Shown here: positions 9,826 through 19,487 of the stretch, in pieces
Position numbering within the stretch: the first letter of the stretch is position 1
Layout of the letters: each line of letters begins with the position of its first letter
From: Buchnera aphidicola (Hyadaphis tataricae)
Lineage (GTDB): Bacteria > Pseudomonadota > Gammaproteobacteria > Enterobacterales > Enterobacteriaceae
DNA length: 64,000 nucleotides
Direction of reading: 5' to 3'
NCBI RefSeq assembly: GCF_005081445.1
Contig: NZ_CP034873.1
Span: 569,868-633,867 of the forward strand
Program-made: the position numbers and the translations under genes
Notes under the pieces: model-generated
The model's input: only the letters and a program-made list of their open reading frames with translations
Databases searched by the model: none
What the model was told of the DNA's origin: nothing

Positions 9826-10953
9826 ATGTTTCAATTAGATACTATTAGTTTATACATTCATATCCCTTGGTGCTTAAAAAAATGTGGATACTGTGATTTT
9901 TATTCATATGTGAGCAAAGAAAAAATTCCTGAAGAACAATATATTGAACATTTATTAAAAGATTTTGAAAAAGATTTACATTTAATACATCATAAAAACA
10001 TTAAAACTATTTTTATTGGAGGAGGTACTCCTAGTTTATTAAAAAGTTCTTCTATCAAGAAATTAATTAATGGCATAAAAAAAAGAGCTGTTATTTCTAA
10101 AAATACAGAAATTAGCATAGAAGCAAATCCAACCACGATAGAAAGCAAACGTTTTTTAAATTATCAAATGGCAGGTATTAATCGTTTTTCTCTAGGCATT
10201 CAAACATTCAACGAAGCTGGTTTAAAAAAAATAGAACGTACATATAATAAAAAAGAAGCTATTCAATCGATTAAAATATTAAAACAAGTCAACAATAATA
10301 TTAACATCGATTTAATGTATGGTCTACCGAATCAATCTTTAGAAGAGGCTCTATTAGATTTGCAATGCGCTATTCAATGGAATCCAAATCATATATCATG
10401 GTATCAATTCACTTTAGAGCCAAACACTATTTTTTACTCAAAAAAAATTATAACACCTCATGAAGATTTAATCTTTAAAATGTTTACTCAAGGAGATAAG
10501 CTATTAAAAAAATCTGGTTATAAAAAATATGAAATATCATCATACGCAAAATTCAATAAACAATGCAAACATAATCTTAATTACTGGCATTATGGAGATT
10601 ACATCGGTTTGGGTTGTGGAGCACATGGAAAAATTACACAAAAAAACGGAAAAATTATTCGAACTCTAAAAAATAAAAACATCAATTGTTTCTTAAATGG
10701 AAATTATCTTCATTCTATTAATATGGTTTCTAAAAAAGATAAAATTTTTGAATATTTTATGAATGTTTTTAGATTATACGAACCTGTTTTTAAGCAACAT
10801 TTCACAAAAAAAACTAACATAGAAATAACAAAAATTGAAAAAGATATTCAAATTGCAATAAAAAAGGGATTTTTAATCGATTACTTAGATTATTGGAAAA
10901 CAACAAAACAGGGTAAATTATTTTTAAATTCACTATTAAAAATTTTTTTATAA
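9826..10953 (+). CDS. hemW: Heme chaperone HemW (radical SAM family)
   Basis: HemW is a radical-SAM-like protein that binds heme and inserts it into respiratory proteins; it was long misannotated as coproporphyrinogen oxidase. It has 375 residues (378 in E. coli). The cluster motif is in IPWCLKKCGYCDFYS (CxxxCxxC), with the following Phe typical of HemW. Next come GGGTPSLL and the HemW C-terminal domain (residues about 290-375). The gene ends 17 bases from the convergent trmB. Its cluster would come from the isc system encoded in this window. Confidence 0.94.
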   Translation: MFQLDTISLYIHIPWCLKKCGYCDFYSYVSKEKIPEEQYIEHLLKDFEKDLHLIHHKNIKTIFIGGGTPSLLKSSSIKKLINGIKKRAVISKNTEISIEANPTTIESKRFLNYQMAGINRFSLGIQTFNEAGLKKIERTYNKKEAIQSIKILKQVNNNINIDLMYGLPNQSLEEALLDLQCAIQWNPNHISWYQFTLEPNTIFYSKKIITPHEDLIFKMFTQGDKLLKKSGYKKYEISSYAKFNKQCKHNLNYWHYGDYIGLGCGAHGKITQKNGKIIRTLKNKNINCFLNGNYLHSINMVSKKDKIFEYFMNVFRLYEPVFKQHFTKKTNIEITKIEKDIQIAIKKGFLIDYLDYWKTTKQGKLFLNSLLKIFL

Positions 10954-10970
10954 GACTATGAAATATTATT

Positions 10971-11687
10971 TTAATTTGATCGAAATATCAAACGGAAAAT
11001 AGCATTGCCATGAAGACATGCTTTTTTTTCAAACTTGGTCGTTATATTAAAAAAAGGATACATTGTCAAATGATCTAATTGTGATATATTTTTATAATTT
11101 TTAATAGATTTAATATTTTCTAAAATGTAATGGGCATATTCTTTAGAATCAGTGATAATATGTAATATACCAGAAATTTTTAATTTTTTAGAAATCACTT
11201 GCAAAAAATCGCGATTTAACATTCTTCTTTTGTGATGACGTTTTTTGTTCCAAGGATCCGGAAAAAAAACTTGTACAGTTGATAAAGTATCGTTATCAAT
11301 CATTGTATTCAAAACTTCATTTGCATCATGATAAATAATTTTTAAATTTTGAATGTTAGAGATGTGTGCAAAACGCAAACAAGAACCTATGCCTGATTTA
11401 TAAACTTCTATGCCTAAAAAATTTATATCAGGAAAGCTTATGGCAGTTTTAACTAAAGACTTTCCAGAACCAAATCCAATTTCTAAAACAATAGGAGCAG
11501 GACGATCAAATATAGAAGAAAAATTTAATCGATTTTCTTGAATATCAATTCCCATTGATGGCCAAAATTGTTTAATTGCATTCAATTGACTCCGAGTAAT
11601 ACGACCTTGGCGACGCACAAAACTACGAACTTTTCTCAAAAAAATACCTTTATTATTATATTCAGGAATTAAAATATTTTTTTTCAT
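10971..11687 (-). CDS. trmB: tRNA (guanine-N7-)-methyltransferase
   Basis: Forms m7G46 in the variable loop of tRNAs. It has 238 residues (239 in E. coli). The SAM-binding motif is VLEIGFGSGKSL. The signature PDPWNKKRHHKRRM carries the catalytic Asp and basic residues. The N-terminal basic segment (RSFVRRQGRITRSQ) is also conserved. It is divergent from mutY with only 43 bases between the starts, as in E. coli, so the two promoters must overlap that gap. Confidence 0.95.
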   Translation of the reverse strand: MKKNILIPEYNNKGIFLRKVRSFVRRQGRITRSQLNAIKQFWPSMGIDIQENRLNFSSIFDRPAPIVLEIGFGSGKSLVKTAISFPDINFLGIEVYKSGIGSCLRFAHISNIQNLKIIYHDANEVLNTMIDNDTLSTVQVFFPDPWNKKRHHKRRMLNRDFLQVISKKLKISGILHIITDSKEYAHYILENIKSIKNYKNISQLDHLTMYPFFNITTKFEKKACLHGNAIFRLIFRSN

Positions 11688-11730
11688 ATCGTTTTTTAAT
11701 TGTTTATATGTAAAACATGGTTTTATTATA

Positions 11731-12768
11731 ATGGCAAAATATACTATTTCACAATTAGTTTTAAATTGGTACCATGAATATGGCAGAAAACATTTACCAT
11801 GGCAAAAAAATCAAACTTTATATACAGTTTGGATATCAGAGGTAATGTTGCAACAAACTCAAGTAGAATCTGCAATTCCATTTTTTAAAAAATTTATATT
11901 ACGTTTTCCAAACTTACAAGCATTACAAAAGGCTACATTAGACGATATCTTATATTTATGGAGTGGTCTTGGTTATTATCACAGAGCAAAAAATATTCAC
12001 AAAGCTGTTCAAATCATTTATGAAAAACATCATGGAAAGTTTCCTGATCAATTTTTAGATATCATTCAATTACCAGGAATTGGAAAATCTACAGCAGGAG
12101 CAATTTTATCTTTATCATTAAATTATTTTTATTCTATTTTAGATGGTAATGTAAAAAGAATTTTAGTTCGTTATTATGGTATAATATCACCTTTAAAAAA
12201 TCGGATAACAGAAAAAAAATTATGGAATTTAATTGAGTCCATTACACCAATACATAATACTAGACAGTTTAATCAAGCGATGATGGATATCGGAGCATTA
12301 ATTTGTACTATTAAAATGACTAAATGTTATATTTGTCCATTAAAACAAACATGTATCGCATACAAAAAAAACATATTAAAACAATGTTCCTTACAAAGTA
12401 TCAAAACTATTAAACCTAAAAAAATATCTTGGTTTATTATAATTAAATTTTATAATCATATTTGGATGATCAAAAACACAAAAAAAAATCTTTGGAAAAA
12501 TTTATTTTGTTTCCCGCAATTTGATAATGAAAATACAGCACTAGAATGGTTAAAAGAAAAAAAAATACATTCAAATAAGATAAAAAAACTGATATCATTT
12601 ATCCATAAATTTAGTCATTATATTTTACATATTTATCCTATTTTAGTGGAAATTCCTGATTTTTTACCGTTTTACGATCAAAACAACAACAGTATTTGGT
12701 ACAATTTAAAAAAACCACAACATGTGGGATTACCACAACCTGTAAAAAAAATATTTACATTATTTTAA
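11731..12768 (+). CDS. mutY: Adenine DNA glycosylase MutY
   Basis: Removes adenine paired with 8-oxoguanine. It has 345 residues (350 in E. coli). The catalytic Glu is in [10 protein letters not shown], the helix-hairpin-helix is [12 protein letters not shown] and the catalytic Asp is in SILDGNVKR. The 4Fe-4S ligands are spaced C-x6-C-x2-C-x5-C in [17 protein letters not shown]. The C-terminal NUDIX-like domain is present but diverged. Since mutL is decayed in this genome, MutY is one of the remaining antimutators visible here. Confidence 0.95.
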   Translation: MAKYTISQLVLNWYHEYGRKHLPWQKNQTLYTVWISEVMLQQTQVESAIPFFKKFILRFPNLQALQKATLDDILYLWSGLGYYHRAKNIHKAVQIIYEKHHGKFPDQFLDIIQLPGIGKSTAGAILSLSLNYFYSILDGNVKRILVRYYGIISPLKNRITEKKLWNLIESITPIHNTRQFNQAMMDIGALICTIKMTKCYICPLKQTCIAYKKNILKQCSLQSIKTIKPKKISWFIIIKFYNHIWMIKNTKKNLWKNLFCFPQFDNENTALEWLKEKKIHSNKIKKLISFIHKFSHYILHIYPILVEIPDFLPFYDQNNNSIWYNLKKPQHVGLPQPVKKIFTLF

Positions 12769-12799
12769 ACATTTTTTTAATATGGAGTACCACGCAATT

Positions 12800-13039
12800 A
12801 TGTCTCGCATAATTTTTTGTACATTTTTAAAAAAAAACCATGAAGGTCAAGATTATCAAGTTTATCCAGGTAAGTTAGGAAAAAAAATATATAACCAAAT
12901 CTCTAAAAAAGCATGGCACAAATGGATTACAAAACAAACTATATTAATTAATGAAAAAAAACTTAATATGTTTGATATTATGCATCAAAAAGAAATAGAA
13001 AAAGAAATGAAATTTTTTTTGTTTAATGAATCCAATTAA
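12800..13039 (+). CDS. yggX: Fe(II) trafficking / oxidative protection protein YggX
   Basis: A small protein of 79 residues (91 in E. coli) tied to protection of Fe-S proteins from oxidants. It has the conserved start [12 protein letters not shown] with the family Cys, then [20 protein letters not shown] and [13 protein letters not shown]. An in-frame ATG at 12782 would add six residues. I chose 12800 because MSRxIFCTFL is the family N-terminus. It sits 31 bases after mutY, as in E. coli, so the two are likely cotranscribed. The C-terminal tail is shorter than in E. coli. Confidence 0.92.
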   Translation: MSRIIFCTFLKKNHEGQDYQVYPGKLGKKIYNQISKKAWHKWITKQTILINEKKLNMFDIMHQKEIEKEMKFFLFNESN

Positions 13040-13123
13040 CAAAAAAACAATATTGAACTAATATTATTAACACTTCTAAATCTTGTATACTCAACATTAT
13101 CAATCTCATAAAAAATTATAACA

Positions 13124-13906
13124 GTGCTAATATTTGATTCTGGAATAGGCGGTTTGTCTATATTAAAATATATAAAAGATAAGATAAAAAACGTACATTA
13201 TATATATATGTTAGATAATGAAGCTTTTCCTTATGGAAATAAAACAGAACTTTTTATTATCGAAAGAAGTATAAAAATTATTAATATAGTAAAAAAAAAC
13301 TATCCGATCAATGTAGTAGTCATAGCATGCAATACAGCAAGTACTACAGCTTTGTATTATTTGAGAAAACAGTTTAAATTGCCTATTATTGGAATCTTTC
13401 CAGAAATTCAAAAAGCTGAAAAAGTAACAAAAAATAATATAATTGGATTGGTAGCAACTAGTACAACAATTTATTCATCTTATATTCAAAAACAATTAAA
13501 TCAAAAATGCATTCACACAAATATAAAAACAATTGCTACCAACCACTTAGCTTTAATAGCTGAAAAAAAAATCAGAGGTTTTAATATTCCACGAATCGAT
13601 TTAGAATATATTTTTAAAGACTGGATGAATCTTTCAATTAAACCTGACACAATTATATTAGGATGTACACATTTTTTATCATTAAAAAAAGAAATTCAAA
13701 GAATATTTAATCAATCTATTTTTTTTATTGATTCAAAAGAACAAATTCTATCTGAAGGAAAAGACTGGTTATACCAATTACAACTAAATCAAAAAAATCA
13801 AAAAAATATTTTTTTATATTCAAAAAAAAATAAAACAGTACAACAACTATTTTGTTACCTAAAAGAATATAATTTTCAACAGATAAAAAATATTAATGTA
13901 CGTTAA
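13124..13906 (+). CDS. murI: Glutamate racemase
   Basis: Makes D-glutamate for peptidoglycan. It has 260 residues. The two catalytic Cys are in VVIACNTASTTA and LGCTHFLS, and the substrate loop is IFDSGIGGLS. The start is GTG at 13124, placed just before LIFDSGIGG. An in-frame stop lies 15-18 bases upstream and no ATG fits. E. coli MurI has about 20 more N-terminal residues. No good Shine-Dalgarno sequence precedes the GTG. The 3' end overlaps the convergent sbcB by 14 bases. Confidence 0.92.
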   Translation: MLIFDSGIGGLSILKYIKDKIKNVHYIYMLDNEAFPYGNKTELFIIERSIKIINIVKKNYPINVVVIACNTASTTALYYLRKQFKLPIIGIFPEIQKAEKVTKNNIIGLVATSTTIYSSYIQKQLNQKCIHTNIKTIATNHLALIAEKKIRGFNIPRIDLEYIFKDWMNLSIKPDTIILGCTHFLSLKKEIQRIFNQSIFFIDSKEQILSEGKDWLYQLQLNQKNQKNIFLYSKKNKTVQQLFCYLKEYNFQQIKNINVR

Positions 13907-15338
13907 AATGAAGGTAAAACAATGTTTTATATTTCTTCAGAGCATATGTTAATACACTCTTGAGTAGTTCTGATTTTTTTTTATCAACATTCTGTTGTAT
14001 CAACATATCTTGAATTGTCGATATATATTGATTGAATATAATTGGTTCAAAACAGTTCAAACAATGTTTGTACCAAATTTTTTTTTCATCTTGATTTAAA
14101 CTATAAAAAAAATTACGAGCACGATAACGAAACAATAACTGTTTTAATCTCATATCATGAAAATTACAATCAATATTTTTCAATAATGATGGTTTTGTAT
14201 TTCTAATACTTGTGATAATTTTTTTATCATGACAGTCAAAAAAAGCGTTATAAAGTTGTACGTCTACATTAGAAGATTTTTTTATATTGGTTTGTTGAGA
14301 AAAAATATTTTGTATAATTTTATACACGTGAAGATTTTTTTTTAATAACATTATGTTTTTCTGATACAGAACCATATCAAATTTTAATCTTTTTAAGTCT
14401 TTTGATGTTAAAACTTGCATTGGCGCTAAAATGGGGCAGCGATTAAAATATAACAATATTACTCCTGATATAAGTAATATTTTAGCATACTCTTCGTCTA
14501 CAGAAGACGTGTTACATAAAACAATTAATTTTTCTATATCTTTAGACAAATCAATCGCAATCAGTATATTTTTGTTATGTTTATGCCATATTATAGGAAG
14601 TATACAAGTCGCGTTATAACGAGCAGCACCAAAAAAACTAGAAATATAAATCATAGGTATATATGATTCACAATTAACTAATTTATATAAATGGTTTTTT
14701 TTCCTATTGTAAAAAAAAAAATCAAATAATTTAGGATGATTTTTTTTAATTAATCGCGCCATTGCAATAGTTGCATAAACATCTGACATAGCATCATGTG
14801 TTTTAGTATGATGAATATTATTAATTTCAGTTAAATCTTCAAGTTTAAAGCTAACTAATCCTAAATTATTTTTCGGCCATTTGATACCTGTAGGTCTTAA
14901 TGCATAACAAGCTCTTAATAAAGGCAAGATGTCCCAACGAGAATTGCCGTTCTTCCAACTCCATTCATAAGGGTCAAAAAAATTTCTATAAAACATATTT
15001 CTTGTGATTTCGTCATCAAAATAAATATTATTATATCCAATAATGCAAGTGTACGGTTCTTTAAAAATATTAAATATTTTTTTAGAAAAATTATGTTCAT
15101 CAATGCCGTGTTTTTCTGTATATTGAGGAGTAATCTTTGTTATTAAAACAGCATGAGGATCAGGTAAATAATCATCCACAATGCGACAATAAAAACATTC
15201 TGGAATTCCAATAATGTTTAAATCCATATCTGTTCTAACACAAGCAAATTGAGCAGGTCTATCTAAAAATGTATGCACTCCAAAAGTTTCATAATCATAA
15301 AATAAAAAAGTCGGTTTTTTAGGTAATAAAGATATCAT
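13893..15338 (-). CDS. sbcB: Exodeoxyribonuclease I
   Basis: A 3'-5' single-strand DNA exonuclease used in recombination and mismatch repair. It has 481 residues (475 in E. coli). The DnaQ-like active site is visible in FYDYETFGVHTFLDRPAQFA, then IGYNNIYFDDE and the late H-x-A-x-x-D in HDAMSDVYATIAMA. The C-terminal SH3-like and helical domains are more diverged. It overlaps murI tail to tail by 14 bases. In E. coli sbcB lies a few genes from yeeX (tmaR), and the two remain neighbours here. Confidence 0.95.
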   Translation of the reverse strand: MISLLPKKPTFLFYDYETFGVHTFLDRPAQFACVRTDMDLNIIGIPECFYCRIVDDYLPDPHAVLITKITPQYTEKHGIDEHNFSKKIFNIFKEPYTCIIGYNNIYFDDEITRNMFYRNFFDPYEWSWKNGNSRWDILPLLRACYALRPTGIKWPKNNLGLVSFKLEDLTEINNIHHTKTHDAMSDVYATIAMARLIKKNHPKLFDFFFYNRKKNHLYKLVNCESYIPMIYISSFFGAARYNATCILPIIWHKHNKNILIAIDLSKDIEKLIVLCNTSSVDEEYAKILLISGVILLYFNRCPILAPMQVLTSKDLKRLKFDMVLYQKNIMLLKKNLHVYKIIQNIFSQQTNIKKSSNVDVQLYNAFFDCHDKKIITSIRNTKPSLLKNIDCNFHDMRLKQLLFRYRARNFFYSLNQDEKKIWYKHCLNCFEPIIFNQYISTIQDMLIQQNVDKKKSELLKSVLTYALKKYKTLFYLHFNVH

Positions 15339-15429
15339 ATTCTAAACCATAATAATTAAATTCAATATCACATTAAAAAATTAGATGTTGTTAATAACGA
15401 AATTAAAAAATATAAGAGAGTTATAAAAA

Positions 15430-15738
15430 ATGCCAGACACAAAAAAATCATTTAAAAATGTACTAGACTGCGTTCATAAATTTAGAAGAAAAAATAAAAT
15501 TAAAAGAGAAATATCTGAAATTGAGAAAAAAATTAGGGATAATCAAACAAGAATATTGCTACTAGATAATCTTCATCAATACATTACATCAGATATGAAT
15601 TATACCGAAATTAAGAAAATAATTTTTATGATGAAAAACGATTACGAAGATAGGATTGATGATTATATCGTAAAAAATGCAGAACTTTCAAAAGAAAAAC
15701 GAGCATTATCCAAAGAACTAAAATTTATTGTTGATTAA
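15430..15738 (+). CDS. tmaR: TmaR (YeeX, DUF496) PTS polar-localisation protein
   Basis: A small coiled-coil protein of 102 residues. It closely matches E. coli YeeX (109 residues), with near-identical blocks such as [16 protein letters not shown] and ALSKELK near the end. In E. coli TmaR forms polar clusters and controls localisation and activity of PTS enzyme I. Its start is preceded by AAGAGAG at 15413-15419. It is divergent from sbcB. Retention in a reduced genome that also encodes a mannitol PTS (mtlA here) suggests the PTS link is kept; that is inference. Confidence 0.92.
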   Translation: MPDTKKSFKNVLDCVHKFRRKNKIKREISEIEKKIRDNQTRILLLDNLHQYITSDMNYTEIKKIIFMMKNDYEDRIDDYIVKNAELSKEKRALSKELKFIVD

Positions 15739-15778
15739 TGCTAATATAAATTTACTGTTCTTTTTGTATTTATATTTT

Positions 15779-15851
15779 CTCCCCTGACTGGATTCGAACC
15801 AGTGACATACGGATTAACAGTCCGCCGTTCTACCAACTGAACTACAGAGGA
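15779..15851 (-). tRNA. tRNA-Asn (anticodon GTT)
   Basis: A 73-base cloverleaf on the minus strand. The gene starts TCCTCTGTAGTTCAG at 15851, has the loop CTGTTAATC with anticodon GTT, a T arm GGTTCGAATCC and acceptor end CAGGGGA plus G73. It differs from E. coli tRNA-Asn at few positions. CCA is not encoded; TTTT-type sequence follows instead. CCA must be added after transcription. Confidence 0.96.
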
Positions 15852-15988
15852 ATTTCATTATATATATCAAAAAATTGCATCTCTGTCAAACATAAGTATA
15901 ATTTTTTTTATATAAAATGCTAAAATTTTGAAAAGACATCTAGATTATTAGAAAAAATTGATTTATAGTATAGATGTAAAATCAAAAC

Positions 15989-16061
15989 GGCCCTTTAGCT
16001 CAGTGGTAAGAGCAGGCGACTCATAATCGCTTGGTCGCTGGTTCAAATCCAGCAGGGGCCA
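15989..16061 (+). tRNA. tRNA-Ile2 (CAT anticodon, lysidine-modified type)
   Basis: The cloverleaf starts GGCCCTTTAGCTCAGTGG and ends CAGCAGGGGCCA. The anticodon is CAT in GACTCATAATC. The body follows E. coli tRNA-Ile2 (ileX/ileY), including the anticodon stem GGCGA/TCGCT and the T arm. It does not follow elongator or initiator tRNA-Met. TilS would convert C34 to lysidine so that it reads AUA. CCA is not encoded (TAA follows). It is easily mislabelled as tRNA-Met. Confidence 0.92.
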
Positions 16062-16218
16062 TAAATAAAAAACTACTCTTATATTGTCTTTATCACATTA
16101 TCTAATACAAATAATTATTTTCTTAATATCAATTTAATTTCAACTATTCATAAAAGTAAAATATTTATACATTTTTGAAAATTTAATAACTTTGATAAAA
16201 AATTAGGATGTACTTTTT

Positions 16219-16863
16219 ATGGATTGGAAAAATGAATTTATTGATTTTTGTATTAAAAAAAAAGCTTTAAAATTTGGATTTTTTAAACTAAAATCAGGAC
16301 GAATAAGTCCATATTTTTTTAATTCAGGTGTATTGTCTAGCGGAATAGAAATCACTAAAATTGGTTTACTGTATGCACAGTCTATAATAAATTCAAAAAT
16401 CGAATTTGATGTATTATTTGGTCCAGCATACAAGGGTATTCCAATTGTTGTATCTACTGCTATGGCGCTAAAAAAAGATTATTATTTAAACATTCCTTAT
16501 GCTTTTAATAGAAAAGAATATAAAAAACATGGAGAAAAAGGAGATATCATAGGAAATAATATTAAAAACAAAAAAATTATTATTTTAGATGATGTAATCA
16601 CATCAGGAAAAGCAATACATTATTCTATTAAAACTATAGAGAAAAATGAAGCGCAGATCTCTTCTATTTTTGTGCTCTTAGATAGACAAGAGCAAGGAAA
16701 AAGAGAATTATCAACTATTAATTGTTTAAATGATAAAAAAAAATATAATATTACTTCAATTATTACAATTCAAGATCTTATTAATTATCTTTTAAAAGAT
16801 AATATCTTAAAAAGATACGTTCCAGCACTAATTCAATATCGAAAACAATATGGAATCTATTAA
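16219..16863 (+). CDS. pyrE: Orotate phosphoribosyltransferase
   Basis: Adds phosphoribosyl to orotate in de novo pyrimidine synthesis. It has 214 residues (213 in E. coli). Family motifs are LKSGRISPYFFNSG, FGPAYKGIPI, YAFNRKEYKKHGE and the PRPP loop ILDDVITSGKA. It is convergent with dut, separated by 6 bases; dut and pyrE are also near neighbours in E. coli (slmA lost between them). Confidence 0.96.
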   Translation: MDWKNEFIDFCIKKKALKFGFFKLKSGRISPYFFNSGVLSSGIEITKIGLLYAQSIINSKIEFDVLFGPAYKGIPIVVSTAMALKKDYYLNIPYAFNRKEYKKHGEKGDIIGNNIKNKKIIILDDVITSGKAIHYSIKTIEKNEAQISSIFVLLDRQEQGKRELSTINCLNDKKKYNITSIITIQDLINYLLKDNILKRYVPALIQYRKQYGIY

Positions 16864-16869
16864 AAATAT

Positions 16870-17325
16870 TTAAACGATTCCAGTATGTCCAAAACCTTTT
16901 TTAGAACGAGAAGTGGTTTGAAACTGTTTTACTAAAGAAAAATTTGGTTTGATAACAGGGATAAATATTATTTGAGCTATTCTATCATTTGGATAAATAT
17001 TAAATTCTTTTTCACTACGATTCCAAAGAGAAATCATTAGTTGACCTTGATAATCAGAATCAATTAGGCCAACTAAGTTTCCTAATACAATCCCATTTTT
17101 ATGACCTAATCCAGATCTAGGCAATACAAGCGCTGCAACATTAGGATTCTTGATATATACTGCTATTCCACTAGGAATTAAAATCGTTTGTTGAGATGCT
17201 ATCGTTACTGTTTTACTTAAACAAGCTCGAAGATCTAAACCAGATGATCCTGGAGTAGCATACGTCGGTATTAAAAAATCTTTTTTTCCACTATAATTAA
17301 TAATTTCTATTTTAATGTTATTCAT
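16870..17325 (-). CDS. dut: dUTP pyrophosphatase
   Basis: Hydrolyses dUTP to dUMP, preventing uracil in DNA and supplying dTMP synthesis. It has 151 residues (152 in E. coli). The trimeric dUTPase motifs are in order: PGSSGLDLRA (motif 1), PRSGLGHKNGIVLGN (motif 2/3 region), GLIDSDYQGQ with the catalytic Asp, NDRIAQIIF, and the C-terminal P-loop-like SRSKKGFGHTG. It is complete and ends 6 bases from pyrE. Confidence 0.96.
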   Translation of the reverse strand: MNNIKIEIINYSGKKDFLIPTYATPGSSGLDLRACLSKTVTIASQQTILIPSGIAVYIKNPNVAALVLPRSGLGHKNGIVLGNLVGLIDSDYQGQLMISLWNRSEKEFNIYPNDRIAQIIFIPVIKPNFSLVKQFQTTSRSKKGFGHTGIV

Positions 17326-17353
17326 GAGAAAGATAATTCTTGTTTAATAATAA

Positions 17354-18112
17354 TCATGATGAAACAACAATAAATCCAGGGTTAAGAAAATTAGATCGGG
17401 AAGATAAGGAATAATTTAAACTCTCTCCTTTCCATGTTGTCATTTTCCCTCCAGATGCAGTAACAATTGCTTGACCAGCAGCAGTATCCCAAATATAAGT
17501 ATTTCCAAAACGGGGATAAATTTGAGCAGAACCTTCTGCAATTAAGCAAAATTTTAATGAAGAACCAATTTTTTTTATATGATATTGTTTTATATTTTTT
17601 AAATAATTTGGTAATTCCTGGTCAGGATGTGATCGACTAGTAACTAATACAGGAATATGATGATTTGAAGAAAACGTATGAATTTTTTCTTTAAAAGATC
17701 GTGATTTTACTTCTTTCCATGCTGATTTTTCAAAAGCAGAATATAAAATATCAAAACAAGGTGCATATATAACACCTAATATAGGACAACCGTTTTTGAT
17801 TAAACTAATATTAACAGTAAATTCACCATTTTTATTCAAAAATTCTTTTGTTCCATCTAATGGATCAATTAACCAATAATCTTTCCAAGCATAACAATTA
17901 TTTAGAGTATATGATTCTTCTTCAGAAATAATGGGCATTGTCGGATTAATTTTTAACAAACCTTCTTTTATTATATCATTAATCTTATAATCTACATGAG
18001 TGACTGGTGTATTATCTGACTTATAATATATATTCATGCTCTCTTGAGAATTATAAAGGTTCATAATGATACTTCCTGCATAACGAGCTAAACTTTTAAC
18101 TTTTTCTAACAT
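17354..18112 (-). CDS. cysQ: 3'(2'),5'-bisphosphate nucleotidase CysQ
   Basis: Hydrolyses PAP, the by-product of sulfate reduction, to AMP. It has about 252 residues (246 in E. coli). Inositol-phosphatase family metal sites are PIISEEE and LIDPLDGTKEF, then YIWDTAAGQAI. An ATG at 18148 would add 12 residues. The ATG at 18112 gives MLEKVKSLARYAG, which matches the E. coli N-terminus MLDQVCQLARNAG, so I chose it. It follows rplI on the same strand with a short gap. Confidence 0.94.
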   Translation of the reverse strand: MLEKVKSLARYAGSIIMNLYNSQESMNIYYKSDNTPVTHVDYKINDIIKEGLLKINPTMPIISEEESYTLNNCYAWKDYWLIDPLDGTKEFLNKNGEFTVNISLIKNGCPILGVIYAPCFDILYSAFEKSAWKEVKSRSFKEKIHTFSSNHHIPVLVTSRSHPDQELPNYLKNIKQYHIKKIGSSLKFCLIAEGSAQIYPRFGNTYIWDTAAGQAIVTASGGKMTTWKGESLNYSLSSRSNFLNPGFIVVSS

Positions 18113-18158
18113 AATATTATGTATTTTAGAATGATAACGACAAAACATGACAATTGTT

Positions 18159-18611
18159 TTAATATTTTGGTAAAATATTTACTATAAATTCAAGCGATAT
18201 TTTTTTATGTAATTGCAAAATAACCTTATGTTCTCCAATCTTTTTCAGTAAACCATGAGGCAAACGAATTTCTTTTTTATTAATTTTTACTCCTAATAAT
18301 CCGAGCTCTTTAATAATATTTCTAATACCAACAGAACCAAATATTTTTTCTTCTTTTCCAACTTTAGAAAAAATTGTAAGAGATTTAATTGCTTTTATTT
18401 TTTCAGCACGCGACTGTGCTGCAAGAAATTTACTGATATTTTCTTGCTCTAATGCAATCCGTTGAGCTTCAAAAGATTCAATATTTTTTTTATTAGCCAA
18501 GATAGCTTTACCTTTTGGAAGCAAAAAATTTCTTGCGTAACCAGATTTTACTTTTACAACTATCCCAGCATTGCCTAATTTATGTATTTTAGATAAAAGA
18601 ATTACTTCCAT
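18159..18611 (-). CDS. rplI: 50S ribosomal protein L9
   Basis: Large-subunit protein of 150 residues (149 in E. coli). The N-terminal rRNA-binding domain has GNAGIVVKVKSGYARNFLLP. It is joined by the long helix to a C-terminal domain. It is last in the ribosomal cluster rpsF-rpsR-rplI. The E. coli gene order is kept, but priB between rpsF and rpsR is gone. Confidence 0.97.
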   Translation of the reverse strand: MEVILLSKIHKLGNAGIVVKVKSGYARNFLLPKGKAILANKKNIESFEAQRIALEQENISKFLAAQSRAEKIKAIKSLTIFSKVGKEEKIFGSVGIRNIIKELGLLGVKINKKEIRLPHGLLKKIGEHKVILQLHKKISLEFIVNILPKY

Positions 18612-18657
18612 TTATTTGCACTCACGTATATCATAAAATAAATACAGTTTTGATGTT

Positions 18658-18900
<243 letters not shown>

Positions 18901-18984
18901 TTACTTTTAAAAAAAATAATTAATAAAAATTGTGTGGTAATATACAAATTGGTCATAAAAAATATTTTTTATTAACAATATTCT

Positions 18985-19326
18985 TTATTTTTTATCTTTT
19001 TTTTCATCTTTTAATTTCATAATAGGGGATGGTATTATGATTGCTTTTTTCATACATATAATCATATTTCGAAGAATGAAAGCATTAAATCGAAACTCTG
19101 TTTCTAAAAGATCAATAGTTTGCGGTACAACCTCTATATTCATTAAAACATAATGTGCTTTTTGTAATTTTTTAATAGAATAAGATAATTGACGTCTCCC
19201 CCAATCTTCTAAACGATGTATGATGCCTGCATTTTCGTGAATAATTTTTTTGCATGTTTCAATAATTAAGAGAACCTTTTCACTATAATCAGGGTGAATC
19301 ATAAATATAACTTCATAATGACGCAT
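18985..19326 (-). CDS. rpsF: 30S ribosomal protein S6
   Basis: Small-subunit protein of 113 residues starting [18 protein letters not shown], with [15 protein letters not shown] and the core [12 protein letters not shown]. The acidic tail of E. coli S6 (131 residues, ending in added Glu) is replaced by a short Lys/Asp/Glu end. It is first in the operon. About 100 bases separate it from rpsR, where priB sits in E. coli. Confidence 0.96.
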   Translation of the reverse strand: MRHYEVIFMIHPDYSEKVLLIIETCKKIIHENAGIIHRLEDWGRRQLSYSIKKLQKAHYVLMNIEVVPQTIDLLETEFRFNAFILRNMIICMKKAIIIPSPIMKLKDEKKDKK

Positions 19327-19487
19327 AAATACATGATCCTTTTGGTTTTGCAGCTTTCTTGATATTTTTTTTAAATTTTTAAAGAAAGCAAGGAACGTGA
19401 TGAAAATGATCGATGAATATACATGTTATTGTAATATTATAAAAAAATCAATATAATTTATATTTTTAACATTCTAAATATACAGCA

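Noticed and set aside
15989-16061. Calling the CAT-anticodon tRNA an elongator tRNA-Met
   Set aside because: The stems follow tRNA-Ile2 and not tRNA-Met of E. coli.
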